Positions 1-9,900 of a DNA stretch of 33,348 bases are shown here, one piece after another. The notes beneath the pieces are model-generated. The model ran no database searches and was not told the origin of the DNA. It saw only the letters and a program-made list of their open reading frames with translations. Every line of letters starts with the position of its first letter. Within the stretch, counting starts at the first letter, position 1. Position numbers and translations under genes: made by a program. This DNA comes from Flavobacterium geliluteum (lineage in GTDB: Bacteria; Bacteroidota; Bacteroidia; Flavobacteriales; Flavobacteriaceae), in the NCBI RefSeq assembly GCF_017948595.1, contig NZ_JAGFBV010000035.1, positions 1 through 33,348 of the forward strand. The letters are read 5' to 3'.

Positions 1-50
1 TGGGAACTTCTGCTTTTTTCTAAAAGAAAATTACTTAATAACCATTACAT

Positions 51-74
51 AAAAAAAAGGGCAACAAGCCCTTT
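51..74 (-). terminator. Intrinsic terminator, minus-strand direction
   Basis: A 7-bp perfect stem (56-62 with 68-74) closes a 5-nt loop. Read on the minus strand it is followed at once by eight U residues (the A-run at 51-58). This is the classic shape of a rho-independent terminator for a transcript coming from the right. No protein gene on the minus strand feeds it within the first kilobase, so it may end a small RNA. Confidence 0.6.
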
Positions 75-169
75 CAATTAAAATCCATATGTAAAAATAT
101 TTTCGAGAGAAAATAGCAAGTTGTGTTCTGAGCTGCTTGAAATACTTTCCGCAGCTCAAAACCACTTGC
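51..169 (-). ncRNA. Candidate structured small RNA ending in the 51-74 terminator
   Basis: Three hairpins lie in a row on the minus strand. The first is long: 125-136 pairs with 151-162 (12 bp including one G-U) and 116-121 pairs with 164-169 (6 bp), around a 14-nt loop. The second pairs 99-104 with 109-114 around a GAGA loop. The third is the terminator at 51-74. No credible protein is encoded across them. The structure is seen directly; calling it an RNA gene is inference. I did not find a convincing Bacteroidota promoter upstream, and the family is not recognised. Confidence 0.35.
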
Positions 170-433
170 CCTTGCAGGGAGCAGAAAAAAACTCCAAAGT
201 CGTTTTTTAAATTAGTTGTATCGGATGTTTTCAGAGTTAGCTTTCCTTTTTATAAGTTCACCTGATTTTTTTAGTATCAATATCATTTTAAACATCCTTT
301 CAGGTTTACGACGTTTTTTTATACTCCATAATTCTAAGTTTTTTTTAGGTATTAAAGGAAAAAACTATTGCTTTTTGTCCATAAGGTCTGTATTTGCTAG
401 CCTTTTTATGTGTTTTAGCTTTTTTAGTAGGCC

Positions 434-520
434 TGTAAAATGGCTCGTTTTTTGCAAATTTTGGCTCGTTTTTCGTAACAATCCTTCCAGAATATTGTTT
501 TAATTTAGCTTTACAAAACA
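434..520 (+). promoter_or_regulatory. Duplicated regulatory block, copy A (in front of decayed mauE-like copy)
   Basis: This block matches 874-960 at a constant offset of 440 bases. It carries two direct repeats, GGCTCGTTTTT at 442 and 463, exactly 21 bases apart, so both lie on the same face of the helix. A conserved TTTTAATTTAGCT stretch follows. A 21-base period is what LytTR-type response regulators use, but the half-site fits that consensus only partly. Confidence 0.45.
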
Positions 521-623
521 CTAAAGATGTGATTACTAGCTAATTTTAGCAGTATAAGCTGGGCTGAATTGGTATGTGCGAATCTCATATAAGCTATGAT
601 TCACAGAGAGGCTAAGAGAAAAC

Positions 624-789
624 ATGAAAATGGAAGTCTCTTTTAAAAATACTATAGTCGATATAATCTGCTGGCTTTGTATTCTGCTATTTGAATAGGC
701 TGATATAAGCAAAATATTAGAATTTGAATTTTGTTATTCAACTTTAAGTCACAAACGGCCTTTTCTCTCCCGTTTTGATATGAGATAAT
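624..789 (+). pseudogene. Decayed 5' fragment of a MauE/DoxX-like gene
   Basis: Translation from ATG 624 gives MKMEVSFKNTIVDIICWLCI, which aligns with the N-terminus of the intact gene at 1066 (MKTSISFKNTIADIICLLYI). An in-frame TAG stops it after 24 codons. Similarity continues past the stop (ADISKILEFEF against AAVSKLLDFENF) and fades near 789. The upstream sequence is also homologous at an offset of about 440. It is the remnant of a tandem duplication of promoter plus gene start and cannot make a functional protein. Confidence 0.7.
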
Positions 790-873
790 CCTGAATGGAT
801 AAGGGTTAATTATTTATTTTAAAGAATTTTACAATATAGTTATCAATTATAATAAAATTTAGCCAACGTTATA

Positions 874-960
874 AGTAAAATGGATCGTTTTTTACATTTT
901 TTGGATCGTTTTTGTCAACAATCCTTTGACAGCTATGTTTTAATTTAGCTGTATAAAATA
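874..960 (+). promoter_or_regulatory. Duplicated regulatory block, copy B (in front of intact mauE-like gene)
   Basis: This is the intact partner of 434-520. Direct repeats GGATCGTTTTT start at 882 and 903, again 21 bases apart, followed by the conserved TTTTAATTTAGCT. Conservation between the two copies is about as good here as in the decayed coding part, which suggests the repeats are functional binding sites. The distance to the start codon at 1066 is compatible with an activator site upstream of a promoter near 940-975. The regulator is unknown. Confidence 0.45.
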
Positions 961-1065
961 TTTACCCCGTGATTTTTACAAAAAAAAAGCTACATATGTG
1001 AGGGTGGTTTGGTATGCCCTCAAGTGAGATTATACTGGAATACTGTAAACGTTAAAAGCAATGAC

Positions 1066-2586
1066 ATGAAAACATCAATATCCTTTAAAAATACTATAGC
1101 CGACATAATCTGCCTGCTTTATATACTGCTTTTTGTTTACGCGGCAGTAAGCAAATTGCTCGACTTTGAGAACTTCCGTGTTCAATTGGGACAGTCACCT
1201 TTATTAAGTGCATTTGCCGGATACATTGCATGGATGGTTCCGATGCTTGAATTATTCATTGTATTGCTTATCCTTTCAAAAAGGTGGAGAATCATGGGGC
1301 TTTTTGGAGCGTTGTGCATGATGGTTATGTTTACCGCATACATTTTCATTATTTTAAATTACAGCCCATTTGTCCCTTGTTCCTGTGGAGGAATTTTGGA
1401 AAAAATGGGATGGGAGGAACATTTCATTTTTAATTTTGTTTTCATGATGCTGGCCGCAGCAGGTATCCTGATACTGCGCCGGGGTGTGCCAAAGGCACAT
1501 TTTATTTCAAAACCTGCTGCACTGGCCAGTGCCTTTTCTATGACGATATTTTTCAGCATTGGTATTGTTGCCCTGCTGTTTATGTTATCAGAAGACATAA
1601 TCCATCATCGTAATAATTTTGTGCGAAGATTTCCCAAGCACCCTACTAATAGCAAGAAAACGATCCTGCTTCCACAAGCAACATATTATATAGCCGGTTA
1701 TGACAAAGGACAGATTTATTTAGGCAATCGGGCTGAACCGCTGGCCGTAACAATTTTTGATACCAGTCTGGTTCAAAAAAAGACAATTCGCATCGAACTT
1801 CCTAAATATAAATTTCCTTACACTGTGCCGCGCCTTGCCGTAAAATCACCTTATTTTTATTTTAGCGATGGAAGCGTACCCTGCATTTTTATTGGAGATA
1901 CCACCAACTGGAAAGCGGAGCTTAAAATGTATCGAAAAGCTTATTTTTCCATATTGAAGCCGATCGATGATAAGACAGCAGTTATCCGAGCTATTGATTC
2001 TAAAACAAAAGCAAATACGCTAGGACTCTTTACTTTTAATAATGATGCATCATTACAGCTTAACGGCAGACTTCTGCTGAAGCAGGTAGACGGTATATTT
2101 GACACGGACGGATCATTGCTTTATAATTCCCAGCTTGACAAGGTAATCTATACCTACGCCTATCGAAATGAATTCCTGATGATTGATTCTCAGATAGGCA
2201 ATCATACCTCAGGGCATACTATTGATACAACTACACGTGCACAGGTTTCTGTTGCGAGGATAGAATCGAAAAAAGTAACCACTCTGAGCAAACAGCCTAA
2301 ATTGGTCAATAAACTGACCGCATCTTTTGGCAATTATCTTTTTGTAAATGCGGCTCTCATTGGAAAATACGAACCTGAAATTATGTGGAAGCAGGCTTCG
2401 ATAATTGATGTATACGACCTGAGTGCAAACACCTATGCATTTAGTTTTTATGTATACAATATAGCGGGCAGGACAATGGATGAATTTGTTGTTTTAAACG
2501 ACCGGATTGTTTCATTGAATGGAAGGAGTCTAACAATTGAAAAATTACAGACCAATTATTACAAGCCCTTTACCGCATCAAGATAA
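1066..2586 (+). CDS. MauE/DoxX-family redox-associated membrane protein with large C-terminal domain
   Basis: The product is 506 aa. The first ~175 residues form about five membrane helices (roughly 10-30, 48-70, 74-97, 118-138, 150-172), with a CSCGG motif at 105-109 between helices 3 and 4. This is the arrangement of the MauE/DoxX-like redox-associated membrane family, whose paired cysteines are thought to pass electrons to or from exported proteins. Residues ~180-506 form a soluble, beta-rich domain that I do not recognise; such a long tail is unusual for MauE, which is normally under 200 aa. A TTG at 1009 could add 19 residues. I prefer ATG 1066 because the decayed copy at 624 starts at the same place. 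A DUF6520 gene follows 95 bases downstream and probably shares the transcript. Confidence 0.75.
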   Translation: MKTSISFKNTIADIICLLYILLFVYAAVSKLLDFENFRVQLGQSPLLSAFAGYIAWMVPMLELFIVLLILSKRWRIMGLFGALCMMVMFTAYIFIILNYSPFVPCSCGGILEKMGWEEHFIFNFVFMMLAAAGILILRRGVPKAHFISKPAALASAFSMTIFFSIGIVALLFMLSEDIIHHRNNFVRRFPKHPTNSKKTILLPQATYYIAGYDKGQIYLGNRAEPLAVTIFDTSLVQKKTIRIELPKYKFPYTVPRLAVKSPYFYFSDGSVPCIFIGDTTNWKAELKMYRKAYFSILKPIDDKTAVIRAIDSKTKANTLGLFTFNNDASLQLNGRLLLKQVDGIFDTDGSLLYNSQLDKVIYTYAYRNEFLMIDSQIGNHTSGHTIDTTTRAQVSVARIESKKVTTLSKQPKLVNKLTASFGNYLFVNAALIGKYEPEIMWKQASIIDVYDLSANTYAFSFYVYNIAGRTMDEFVVLNDRIVSLNGRSLTIEKLQTNYYKPFTASR

Positions 2587-2681
2587 TATCAGCATTTATG
2601 CTTTTGAAAATACACTGTACAGTCCAGGGGAAGGTCGAAAACCTGAAAAAGAGTAGACCATTAACATTAAATTTTAATATT

Positions 2682-2951
2682 ATGAATACTAAAGTTTTAA
2701 GACCAGCGCTTTCATTTTCAGCAATCGCATTTGCTGTATTTGCAGCCTTCGCATTTTCAACGGCCCCTGAAAAAGGAAAGCTGATAGATGTTTGGGGGCA
2801 TAACCCTTTAGAGGATTGTGATGTTACGACAGTAAAATGTAGCAACATACAAAACCCTAATGTTTGTAGAGTTACGGCGGGAGGACAACAATTGTTCGAC
2901 ATGAGCAGTCCGACTCAATGTAATGTCGAGTTATACAGAAAAATCAATTAA
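2682..2951 (+). CDS. DUF6520 family small exported protein
   Basis: The product is 89 aa. Residues ~1-25 are a Sec-type signal or anchor with a long alanine/phenylalanine-rich core. The mature part carries four cysteines in the pattern C...VKC...VCR...C..ELYR that I associate with DUF6520 proteins of Bacteroidota. These are typically small and found next to MauE/DoxX genes, as here. The cysteines could be substrates of the upstream MauE-like protein; this is inference. Function is unknown. ATG 2682 is chosen because it sits directly before the signal sequence; an in-frame start at 2598 would add a non-signal-like 28-residue leader. A strong terminator follows 8 bases after the stop. Confidence 0.75.
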   Translation: MNTKVLRPALSFSAIAFAVFAAFAFSTAPEKGKLIDVWGHNPLEDCDVTTVKCSNIQNPNVCRVTAGGQQLFDMSSPTQCNVELYRKIN

Positions 2952-2959
2952 CCTTAAAA

Positions 2960-2994
2960 AACAAAGCAGGAGATTGTCGGTCTCCTGCTTTGTT
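2960..2994. terminator. Bidirectional hairpin terminator between convergent units
   Basis: A perfect 14-bp inverted repeat (2960-2973 with 2981-2994) encloses a 7-nt loop. It sits between the DUF6520 stop and the 3' end of the minus-strand peptidase gene. The stem ends in A-rich and T-rich flanks on the two sides, so it can stop transcription from both directions. Confidence 0.85.
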
Positions 2995-3003
2995 AATTAT
3001 GAT

Positions 3004-5598
3004 TTAAGGGATTCCATTGGTAAGTGTTTCCTTTTGTTCTTTCAGATAATAATCAAACCAGTTCTTGGTTTTTATTGTCAGGTCTTTTTGTAATTCAGGT
3101 GTAACAATTGTGTGCGCCTCATTGTCATAAAGAATAAAAACATTCCTTTTGCCAAGCCTTCGAAGTGCCATATGAAATTCGGCAGATTGTGTCCAGAAAA
3201 TAGTGGGGTCTTTTTTTCCTGCCCAGCTCAAAAGCGGTGTTGTACAATTTACAGCATTTGGCAAAGGCGCGTCTTGCTCATAAGCTTTCCAATTGTCAAA
3301 AGGTGAAAATGGCATACGTCCCTGCTGTGATTCAAACCGCCATGCATTTGAACGCGGTATACCTGCAGAATGCACAAAATAGCTGCTTATAGTGTTCATA
3401 AGTCCCGAACCGCATACAGCTGCTGCAAAATCATTGGTCTGGGTAATTATAAATGCCGTCTCGTAACCTCCAAAGGAATGGCCTATAATCCCAATATGAT
3501 TTTCTTCAACAATTCCCATTCGTTTCACTATATCAACCGCATTTAGCACACAGTCCAGAGCTGACTTTCCGGGTTCGCCCATCTTATAATGAATATCCGG
3601 CAGCAATACCAGATAGCCATCCAGGAAATAATTGGACAGAGTGAAGCCCATCGGCCCATATTCTGTCGGTACACGGTAATTATTAATCTCTTGGGATTGT
3701 TTTTCATAAATATATACAACCATTGGATATTTTTTTCCTTCGATATACCCAGCAGGCTTATATAGAATACCTTTTAGATTATTGCCGTTTTTATCTTTGT
3801 ATGAGATCATCTCAGCCGTTCCCCAATTAAATTTACGGGTATGGGAATTGGATTTGAAGAGCATCTTGTTTTTTTGCATTGAAACAGCTATTAACTTTGG
3901 TGCATCGGAAGCGGTTTGCTGTATGTAAATGAATTGCCCGGTATTCTTTGCTTTTATCAGCCTGCTGTTTCCACTGTTTCCGAACACCAATTTTACTAAA
4001 GTACCGTTAGAATTCCATTTATAATACCCGCTAGATCCATCTTCACCAATGGCCTGCAAAACCAAACCCATCGATAGGTCAAATTTTCTTATCAGAAATT
4101 CATCCTGGCTCGGCTTTTTTATAACGGGATAAAGGTCTAAACAAATTCGATAGGAAATCTTTTGCTTTCTTCCATCAGTAATTCTTCTGGTTTGTTTTGC
4201 ATTATTATCAATCAAGTAGATATCATACCGGTCATAAGCTATGAAATATTTTTCATCTGATGACCAGCCTGGACTACCATATGGTGCAGGAACACCCGCA
4301 TCGTTTTGAATACTATCAATCATGGAGACTGGCAGTCTTGCTGTGAGATTGAGATGCTGCATTTTCACAATGTCGTAAGCCCACCAATTCCCATTGCGGA
4401 AATAGTGTATAAAATTTCCTTTAGGAGAGCCACCCATCATTCCAACTGCTGTTGACTGCTTTTCTAAAATCAGTTGCTGTGTCCCGGTTTGGGTATCTTT
4501 CAGGTACATATCAGCAGGCGCGTAATACTCATATTGAGGTTCATACTTCAACAGATTATAACACAGCGCGTACTTTCGATTTGCAGTAAGGATTGCTTTC
4601 GGATTCTCGATTGTTCCGATCTTTAGAGTCCCACCACTTTCGGGCTTCCATGCAGCAATTTTTGGCAAGCGGGAAGCATCTCCAAACATTTTATTCTGCG
4701 TATATTCCAACGCTGTTGCAGAGTCCCAAATTTCATAAGGGACAGACTTTGATTCCAGCTCAGGACTAATATAATTGAAAAATACACTTTTTCCGTCATC
4801 TGAAAACCGAAGTGCAGAACTTCCACCATATGTAGTTATATTTTCCATAGCCAATATTTCCGTTTGCCTGCTATCAAGAATAGTATTTGTCCCTATTGCT
4901 GAATCGTGGTAAAATATCCTGTAATTTTTGGTAGTTTCCTGTTGGTCTTTAATCTCTTGAAGAAAAGCAAGAAATTCGCCATTGCTACTCCAAAATAGTT
5001 TTTTAAATCCCGCATCATCATCCTGTGCAATGGTCTTTTCAACAAATCCTACCTTTGGTTTTAGCAGGCGCACTTCATAACCAGTACTTATAGCCAAAAT
5101 GCCGGAATTGTTGATACTGAACTCTCTGACGTTTTCAAAAATGTATTTTTTGAAAGTGGATAGCCCAATTATCGTCAAGTAGTCAGATACAGCATTCTTG
5201 TTGAGTATTGCCAGAAAATTTTCTTCTTTGCAGAATTCATGACGAATTGCGTCTTTGAAATATTGCGTATTACCATTGTTCAGATCATATAACGCCAAAC
5301 CTTTTTCCGGATCTGAAAACGTCACCCATTTATCATCATTGCTGAAACCTACATCAGTACATTTGGGAAATACCAATCGCCTCGTAGATTTTATATTTTG
5401 TACAAACAATGTATCGACACCGTAATCGTAGTGCAGAACATAAGAAATCCATTTGCCATTTGGAGATATCGTCTCTGCTTGTATGGAACTCCATTTTGCA
5501 TAATCGGCAGTCGTTACTTCTTGTTTTTGTCCATAGATTGGTACCGCCACAAGTAGCAGCAATGCCAAAAATACAGTCTTGAAGAAAAACGCCCGCAT
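3004..5598 (-). CDS. S9 family prolyl-oligopeptidase-like serine peptidase
   Basis: The product is 864 aa from ATG 5598. It has a Sec signal peptide (about residues 1-24, ending YGQ), a long N-terminal region of beta-propeller type (~30-590) and a C-terminal alpha/beta-hydrolase peptidase domain. The catalytic triad is visible: Ser708 in GHSFGGY, Asp797 in GKKDP and His829 in NEAHT. The family cleaves oligopeptides, often after proline, and this copy is exported, so it should act in the periplasm or at the outer membrane. The upstream in-frame start at 5634 would lie inside susD and would bury the signal peptide. The chosen ATG follows the susD stop after one base (TAAGATG), which indicates translational coupling. 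It is the last gene of the susC-susD operon and may process the peptides that operon imports. Confidence 0.88.
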   Translation of the reverse strand: MRAFFFKTVFLALLLLVAVPIYGQKQEVTTADYAKWSSIQAETISPNGKWISYVLHYDYGVDTLFVQNIKSTRRLVFPKCTDVGFSNDDKWVTFSDPEKGLALYDLNNGNTQYFKDAIRHEFCKEENFLAILNKNAVSDYLTIIGLSTFKKYIFENVREFSINNSGILAISTGYEVRLLKPKVGFVEKTIAQDDDAGFKKLFWSSNGEFLAFLQEIKDQQETTKNYRIFYHDSAIGTNTILDSRQTEILAMENITTYGGSSALRFSDDGKSVFFNYISPELESKSVPYEIWDSATALEYTQNKMFGDASRLPKIAAWKPESGGTLKIGTIENPKAILTANRKYALCYNLLKYEPQYEYYAPADMYLKDTQTGTQQLILEKQSTAVGMMGGSPKGNFIHYFRNGNWWAYDIVKMQHLNLTARLPVSMIDSIQNDAGVPAPYGSPGWSSDEKYFIAYDRYDIYLIDNNAKQTRRITDGRKQKISYRICLDLYPVIKKPSQDEFLIRKFDLSMGLVLQAIGEDGSSGYYKWNSNGTLVKLVFGNSGNSRLIKAKNTGQFIYIQQTASDAPKLIAVSMQKNKMLFKSNSHTRKFNWGTAEMISYKDKNGNNLKGILYKPAGYIEGKKYPMVVYIYEKQSQEINNYRVPTEYGPMGFTLSNYFLDGYLVLLPDIHYKMGEPGKSALDCVLNAVDIVKRMGIVEENHIGIIGHSFGGYETAFIITQTNDFAAAVCGSGLMNTISSYFVHSAGIPRSNAWRFESQQGRMPFSPFDNWKAYEQDAPLPNAVNCTTPLLSWAGKKDPTIFWTQSAEFHMALRRLGKRNVFILYDNEAHTIVTPELQKDLTIKTKNWFDYYLKEQKETLTNGIP

Positions 5599-5599
5599 C

Positions 5600-6979
5600 T
5601 TAGTAACCTGGATTTTGAGGCAGCAGATTTCCATTCAACAGCAATTCCGATTGTGGCAGCGGAAGTATGATCTGTGTATCTTCCCACCCGGATTTTATTG
5701 GACTTAGTACTTCCGTCGCCTTTCCCGTACGCTTTAAATCGAACCAACGATGTCCCTGCTCTGTAAAAAACTCAAAACGTCGTTCTTTTGCGATTGCTTC
5801 CAATAATTCGGTTTCCGTACTTGCGGTAGTATTTGATAGACCGGCGCGGTTGCGTATTTTGTTTAAGTCTGCTTGGCAATCAGATATATTTGACAGATGT
5901 GCATTGGCTTCCGCACGAATCAGGTATTGTTCGGCCAACCGGAACAGAATAGTGTATTCTTCTGATGAGGCTGTGCCCAACGGCTTTTTATATTTGTATG
6001 ATGAATACCAGGAGCCACTGCTGTTTGAAACGGTTCGTACCCATTGGGTACGGCGCAGATCACCAGATTCAAAACCGGTTACAAACGAAGCAGCCAGTGA
6101 CGGCTTGGAAGGTGGTCCGCTTGAAAAGATAAACGTGCGCGCATCTTTAGTATTAAGCCCGGGTGTTCCCGGATGCAATGCCCATATTGTCGCTGTTGAC
6201 TCGCGAAGAAATTCCTGTGAAGTATCATCGACCCATATGTAATTGGGATTATCAATTACAGCTGTTGCTTTCGCTGCTGCATTTGCCCAATCTTCACGGT
6301 ACAAGTATATTCGTGCGAGAAACGCAGCGGCAACAGCCTTGTTTACACGGACTTTTTCCTGAGAAGGATATTCAACTGGCAACAGCGTTTCAGCTTGTGT
6401 CAAGTCGGCTATGATATTTTGCCATACTTGTTCATGCGGTGTTTTTGATGTAACCGAATTTGCGACGTAATCAGTCGTTGTGATGTAGGGCACATCACCA
6501 AAGATGTTTATTAGATAGAAATGAAGGTACCCTCGAATAAACAATGCTTCACCTGACAATCTTGCTTTTTCATTATCTGTTAAAGCCGTTGAATTCTGCA
6601 AACCTTCCAGCATCAGATTCGCAGCATAGATTTGGCTGTAGGTGCTGTTCCATAATCCTGTTATCAGGCTGTTTGAAGGTGTAATTGTATGGTTGTTGAA
6701 CTGCATAATTTCGATGCTTGACCCTGTGTACTGCATTTCATCTGAATAGTTTGATAAAAGACTCGACAGACCGTTCAGCGTGCCTGCAACCATGCTGTCT
6801 TCACGCAGGCGCGCATAAATGTCGCCCATAGCCGCGTCGGCAGTATTGATACTTTCGAAAACGGCAGGAGTTGTGAGTTGTGATTGTGGCGTGCCTACCT
6901 CGGTAAAACTCTCGCAAGCCGAAAGGGTAAGTAACGCTGTCCAAATAATTGGCTGTATAATATTAAATCTTGTTTTCAT
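5600..6979 (-). CDS. SusD/RagB family nutrient-binding outer-membrane lipoprotein
   Basis: The product is 459 aa. The N-terminus is a lipoprotein signal ending in the lipobox LSAC, with the acylated Cys at residue 23. Helical, TPR-like SusD features follow (FIRGYLHFYLINIFGDVPYI near 150) and the family C-terminal signature is present (RRFEFFTEQGHRWFDLKRTG, then a final LLPQNPGY). SusD proteins cap the SusC porin and deliver glycans or peptides to it. The partner susC lies 16 bases upstream and the S9 peptidase one base downstream. The ligand cannot be read from sequence; the peptidase suggests peptides. At 459 aa it is slightly short for the family but complete. Confidence 0.93.
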   Translation of the reverse strand: MKTRFNIIQPIIWTALLTLSACESFTEVGTPQSQLTTPAVFESINTADAAMGDIYARLREDSMVAGTLNGLSSLLSNYSDEMQYTGSSIEIMQFNNHTITPSNSLITGLWNSTYSQIYAANLMLEGLQNSTALTDNEKARLSGEALFIRGYLHFYLINIFGDVPYITTTDYVANSVTSKTPHEQVWQNIIADLTQAETLLPVEYPSQEKVRVNKAVAAAFLARIYLYREDWANAAAKATAVIDNPNYIWVDDTSQEFLRESTATIWALHPGTPGLNTKDARTFIFSSGPPSKPSLAASFVTGFESGDLRRTQWVRTVSNSSGSWYSSYKYKKPLGTASSEEYTILFRLAEQYLIRAEANAHLSNISDCQADLNKIRNRAGLSNTTASTETELLEAIAKERRFEFFTEQGHRWFDLKRTGKATEVLSPIKSGWEDTQIILPLPQSELLLNGNLLPQNPGY

Positions 6980-6995
6980 TTGATATATAGTTAAG

Positions 6996-9900
6996 TTAAA
7001 AGCCTAGCTGAATGCCCAGTGTAAACTGGCGCAATGATGGAAGTGCCGAAGCAGACTGGTTTTCAGGGTCAGCTCCACGAAAATCAGTGAGGGTTAATAA
7101 GTTTTGCCCCTGTACATAAATCTTTCCTGTGAAGGTTTTTGACCATGTTGATGGTATTGCATACACAAGGGTCAGATTCTTGAGTCTCACGAAAGATGCA
7201 TCACTGAATGCTGCATTACTATCAATCAGATTGTAATGTCCTTCGAGTAATGTGCCATTCTGACCCGTAGTATACTGTTGTGATACCGCATTGGTGCCGT
7301 CTTGCGGGAAGTGATTTCCCATATCTACAGGCTGATTTACAAATGAGCCGGGCAAGGCTGAAGTGTACAGATAATTCCTGCCGAGTTGTTTTACAAATTG
7401 GAACAAAAAATCGAGCGACCAATTTTTATATGTTAATTGGTTACTGAGGCCTCCATAGTATTCTGGTGAAGTATCAACGATTGCCTGACGATCGTCTTCA
7501 TAGGTTATCTGTCCATCGCCGTTGAAATCCTGAAAAGTGTAGGCTCCTGTTTCGGGGTTGATACCTGCATAATTGAAGACCTTCTTGATAAATAGTGATT
7601 CACCAACTATGAGTTGGTTAGCATATGTAGAACCTTCAAGCCCTGGAAAAGAGACCAGTTTATTTTTTGGTACAGTAAGATTTACTGTAGTTGTCCATGA
7701 GAAATCCTTGCTTTTTACATTGGTGGTACGAAGTTCCACTTCGACACCGGTATTTTCCACGGTAGCATCAAAATTTGATTGGATAGAAGAAAATCCTGTT
7801 GTTCCGGGGAGCGGAACCCCGACCAATTGATTGGATGAGCGATTCCGGAACCAAGCTGCGGAAAGGAAAATATTATCCTTTAAGAATCCCAATTCCAACG
7901 CGAGTTCGAGTTTTTTATTTGTTTCCCAGCCGAAATCGGGATTGTAGAGGCGTGACGGTAAAAGTCCTACCACCCCATCATACAAATAAGGCGACACCTG
8001 ATAGGTATCGAGATACTGGTAATCCCCGATCTGGTCATTGCCCGTAATGCCATAACTTCCACGCAACTTTCCAAAACTAAGTATGGAATTGTGCTGTTTG
8101 AAAATACCTTCATTAGTGAACAACCAAGCTGCACCTGCAGCACCAAAATTAGCGAAGCGGTTATCGGGTCCAAAACGGCTTGAGCCATCACGGCGACCTG
8201 TTAGGTTCACGATGTATTTTTTATGCCAGTTCATGTTGAGTCTCCCAAATAATGCATTGTAATTGTACTCAGTTACCTCATGGTTCAGCACTGTCACCGT
8301 AGTAGCCGCAGCCAAACTATTAATCAGCGCATCGCTTGCAAATCCAAATGCAGATTGTGCCAATTTTGTTGTTTTTTGGCTCTGGAATGTCGTACCGACC
8401 AAGAAATTTATCTCTATGTCATCCAATTCCTTACGATAGTTTAATTGTGGTTCGAAAATATATGATCTGCCAGTGCCACTAGCCACAAATAGGGATGATT
8501 CGTGCTCGTTTGTGTCAAAGGGACTATAAATACTTAGAGGGCTGGTTACGTTTTGGGTTATCCTAGTATCGTTATACCCAATACTAGCCTTAGCCTCAAG
8601 ACCAGGAAGCACATTGTAAGACAACAGCACATTTGCAATAAGGTTTTGGTTTGCGGTAAGGTATCTTCCGTTGAGAAATGCCAATGGATTGTTGAATGTG
8701 CCGTTTTCCCAGTTGAGGCTGCCATCGCTGTTATAAAGCTCCGGAGCGTTTGGAGCAAGCGTATATGCTCGGGATGTCAAATCCCTTCCCGGTAAAGTGT
8801 TTTTATCTCCGGAGTAACTGGCCGAAAAATTAAGGGTGAACCGTTTATCGTCGGATTGGTGTGTAATGTTGCTGTTTACTGAACCCTTTCCGTAATGAAA
8901 ATCACCAGGAAATACGGTTGTTTCTTTGCGATAGGTTCCACTCAATAGAAATTGCGTGTTAGCATTACCGCCTGAAACGGATGCCTGAAAATTCTGGATG
9001 TAAGATGTACCGCCAATTAATTCCTTCTGCCAATCGGTGTTGCGATTTGAATCCCAAGTGCCATTGATATCATAAGCATCTTCAGGATATTCCGTGATCC
9101 CATCATTTGCAAATGCTTCTGCGCGCATTGCCAAATATTGGCTTGTGTTCATCAGGTTCATTTTTTGAGCTACTTTTCCAACAGTAGTAAATGCATTGAA
9201 ATTAAAACGTGTTTCTCCTGATTTGCCTTTTTTTGTTGTAATCAGTACCACGCCATTTGCCCCCCGCGAGCCATAAATTGCTGTTGCATCCGCATCTTTC
9301 AATACCTCAATACTTTCTATGTCTGATGGATTTAAATTGTTCAGCGGATTTGTCACACCGGAAATAGCGGATGCAGAAACCGTAGGATCTCCTAATGATT
9401 GTGATGAATATGGAACTCCGTTTACAATGTACAATGGATCATTGCCGTCTCCTCGGATACTGTTAATACCACGAATCTGGATATTAAAGCCACCGCCTGG
9501 CAATCCCGTATTTTGTGTAATGTTTACACCAGACATGCGTCCTTGCATTGCAGCTAATGGATTGTTTACGGGTTGCTTGTCGAGATCGGCTGATTTGATT
9601 TTTGCAATGCTTCCGGTGCGCTCCTTCTCCTTCACAGAATAATACCCAGCGTTTATCGTAACCTCCTTAAGCTGCGTACTGTCTTCTATCAATACTATAT
9701 TTATTGAAGTTTGGCTTCCAACCTGAATTTCCCGTGGGGCATAGCCTATAAACGAAAAGACAAGGATATCGGTAGAATTAGCCGTAATTGAAAAATTACC
9801 TTTTTCATCTGTTACGGTGTTTGTGGTAGTTCCTTTTACAATGACTGTAACGCTGGAAAGTGGTCCAGTGGCATCGGTAACTGTACCTGTAATTTGATGT

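Noticed and set aside
216..503. 95-aa plus-strand open frame in the left spacer
   Set aside because: It has a phenylalanine/serine-rich low-complexity composition from a T-rich stretch, overlaps the duplicated regulatory block, and resembles no family.
1009..1065. Upstream TTG start for the MauE-like gene
   Set aside because: The added 19 residues have no homologue in the reading of the decayed copy, and ATG 1066 aligns with the decayed copy's ATG at 624.
2598..2681. N-terminal extension of the DUF6520 gene
   Set aside because: It would place 28 charged residues before a clear signal peptide; ATG 2682 is the natural start.
5667..6242. 191-aa frame antisense to susD
   Set aside because: It is a shadow of the well-supported susD reading frame, with no domain or signal.
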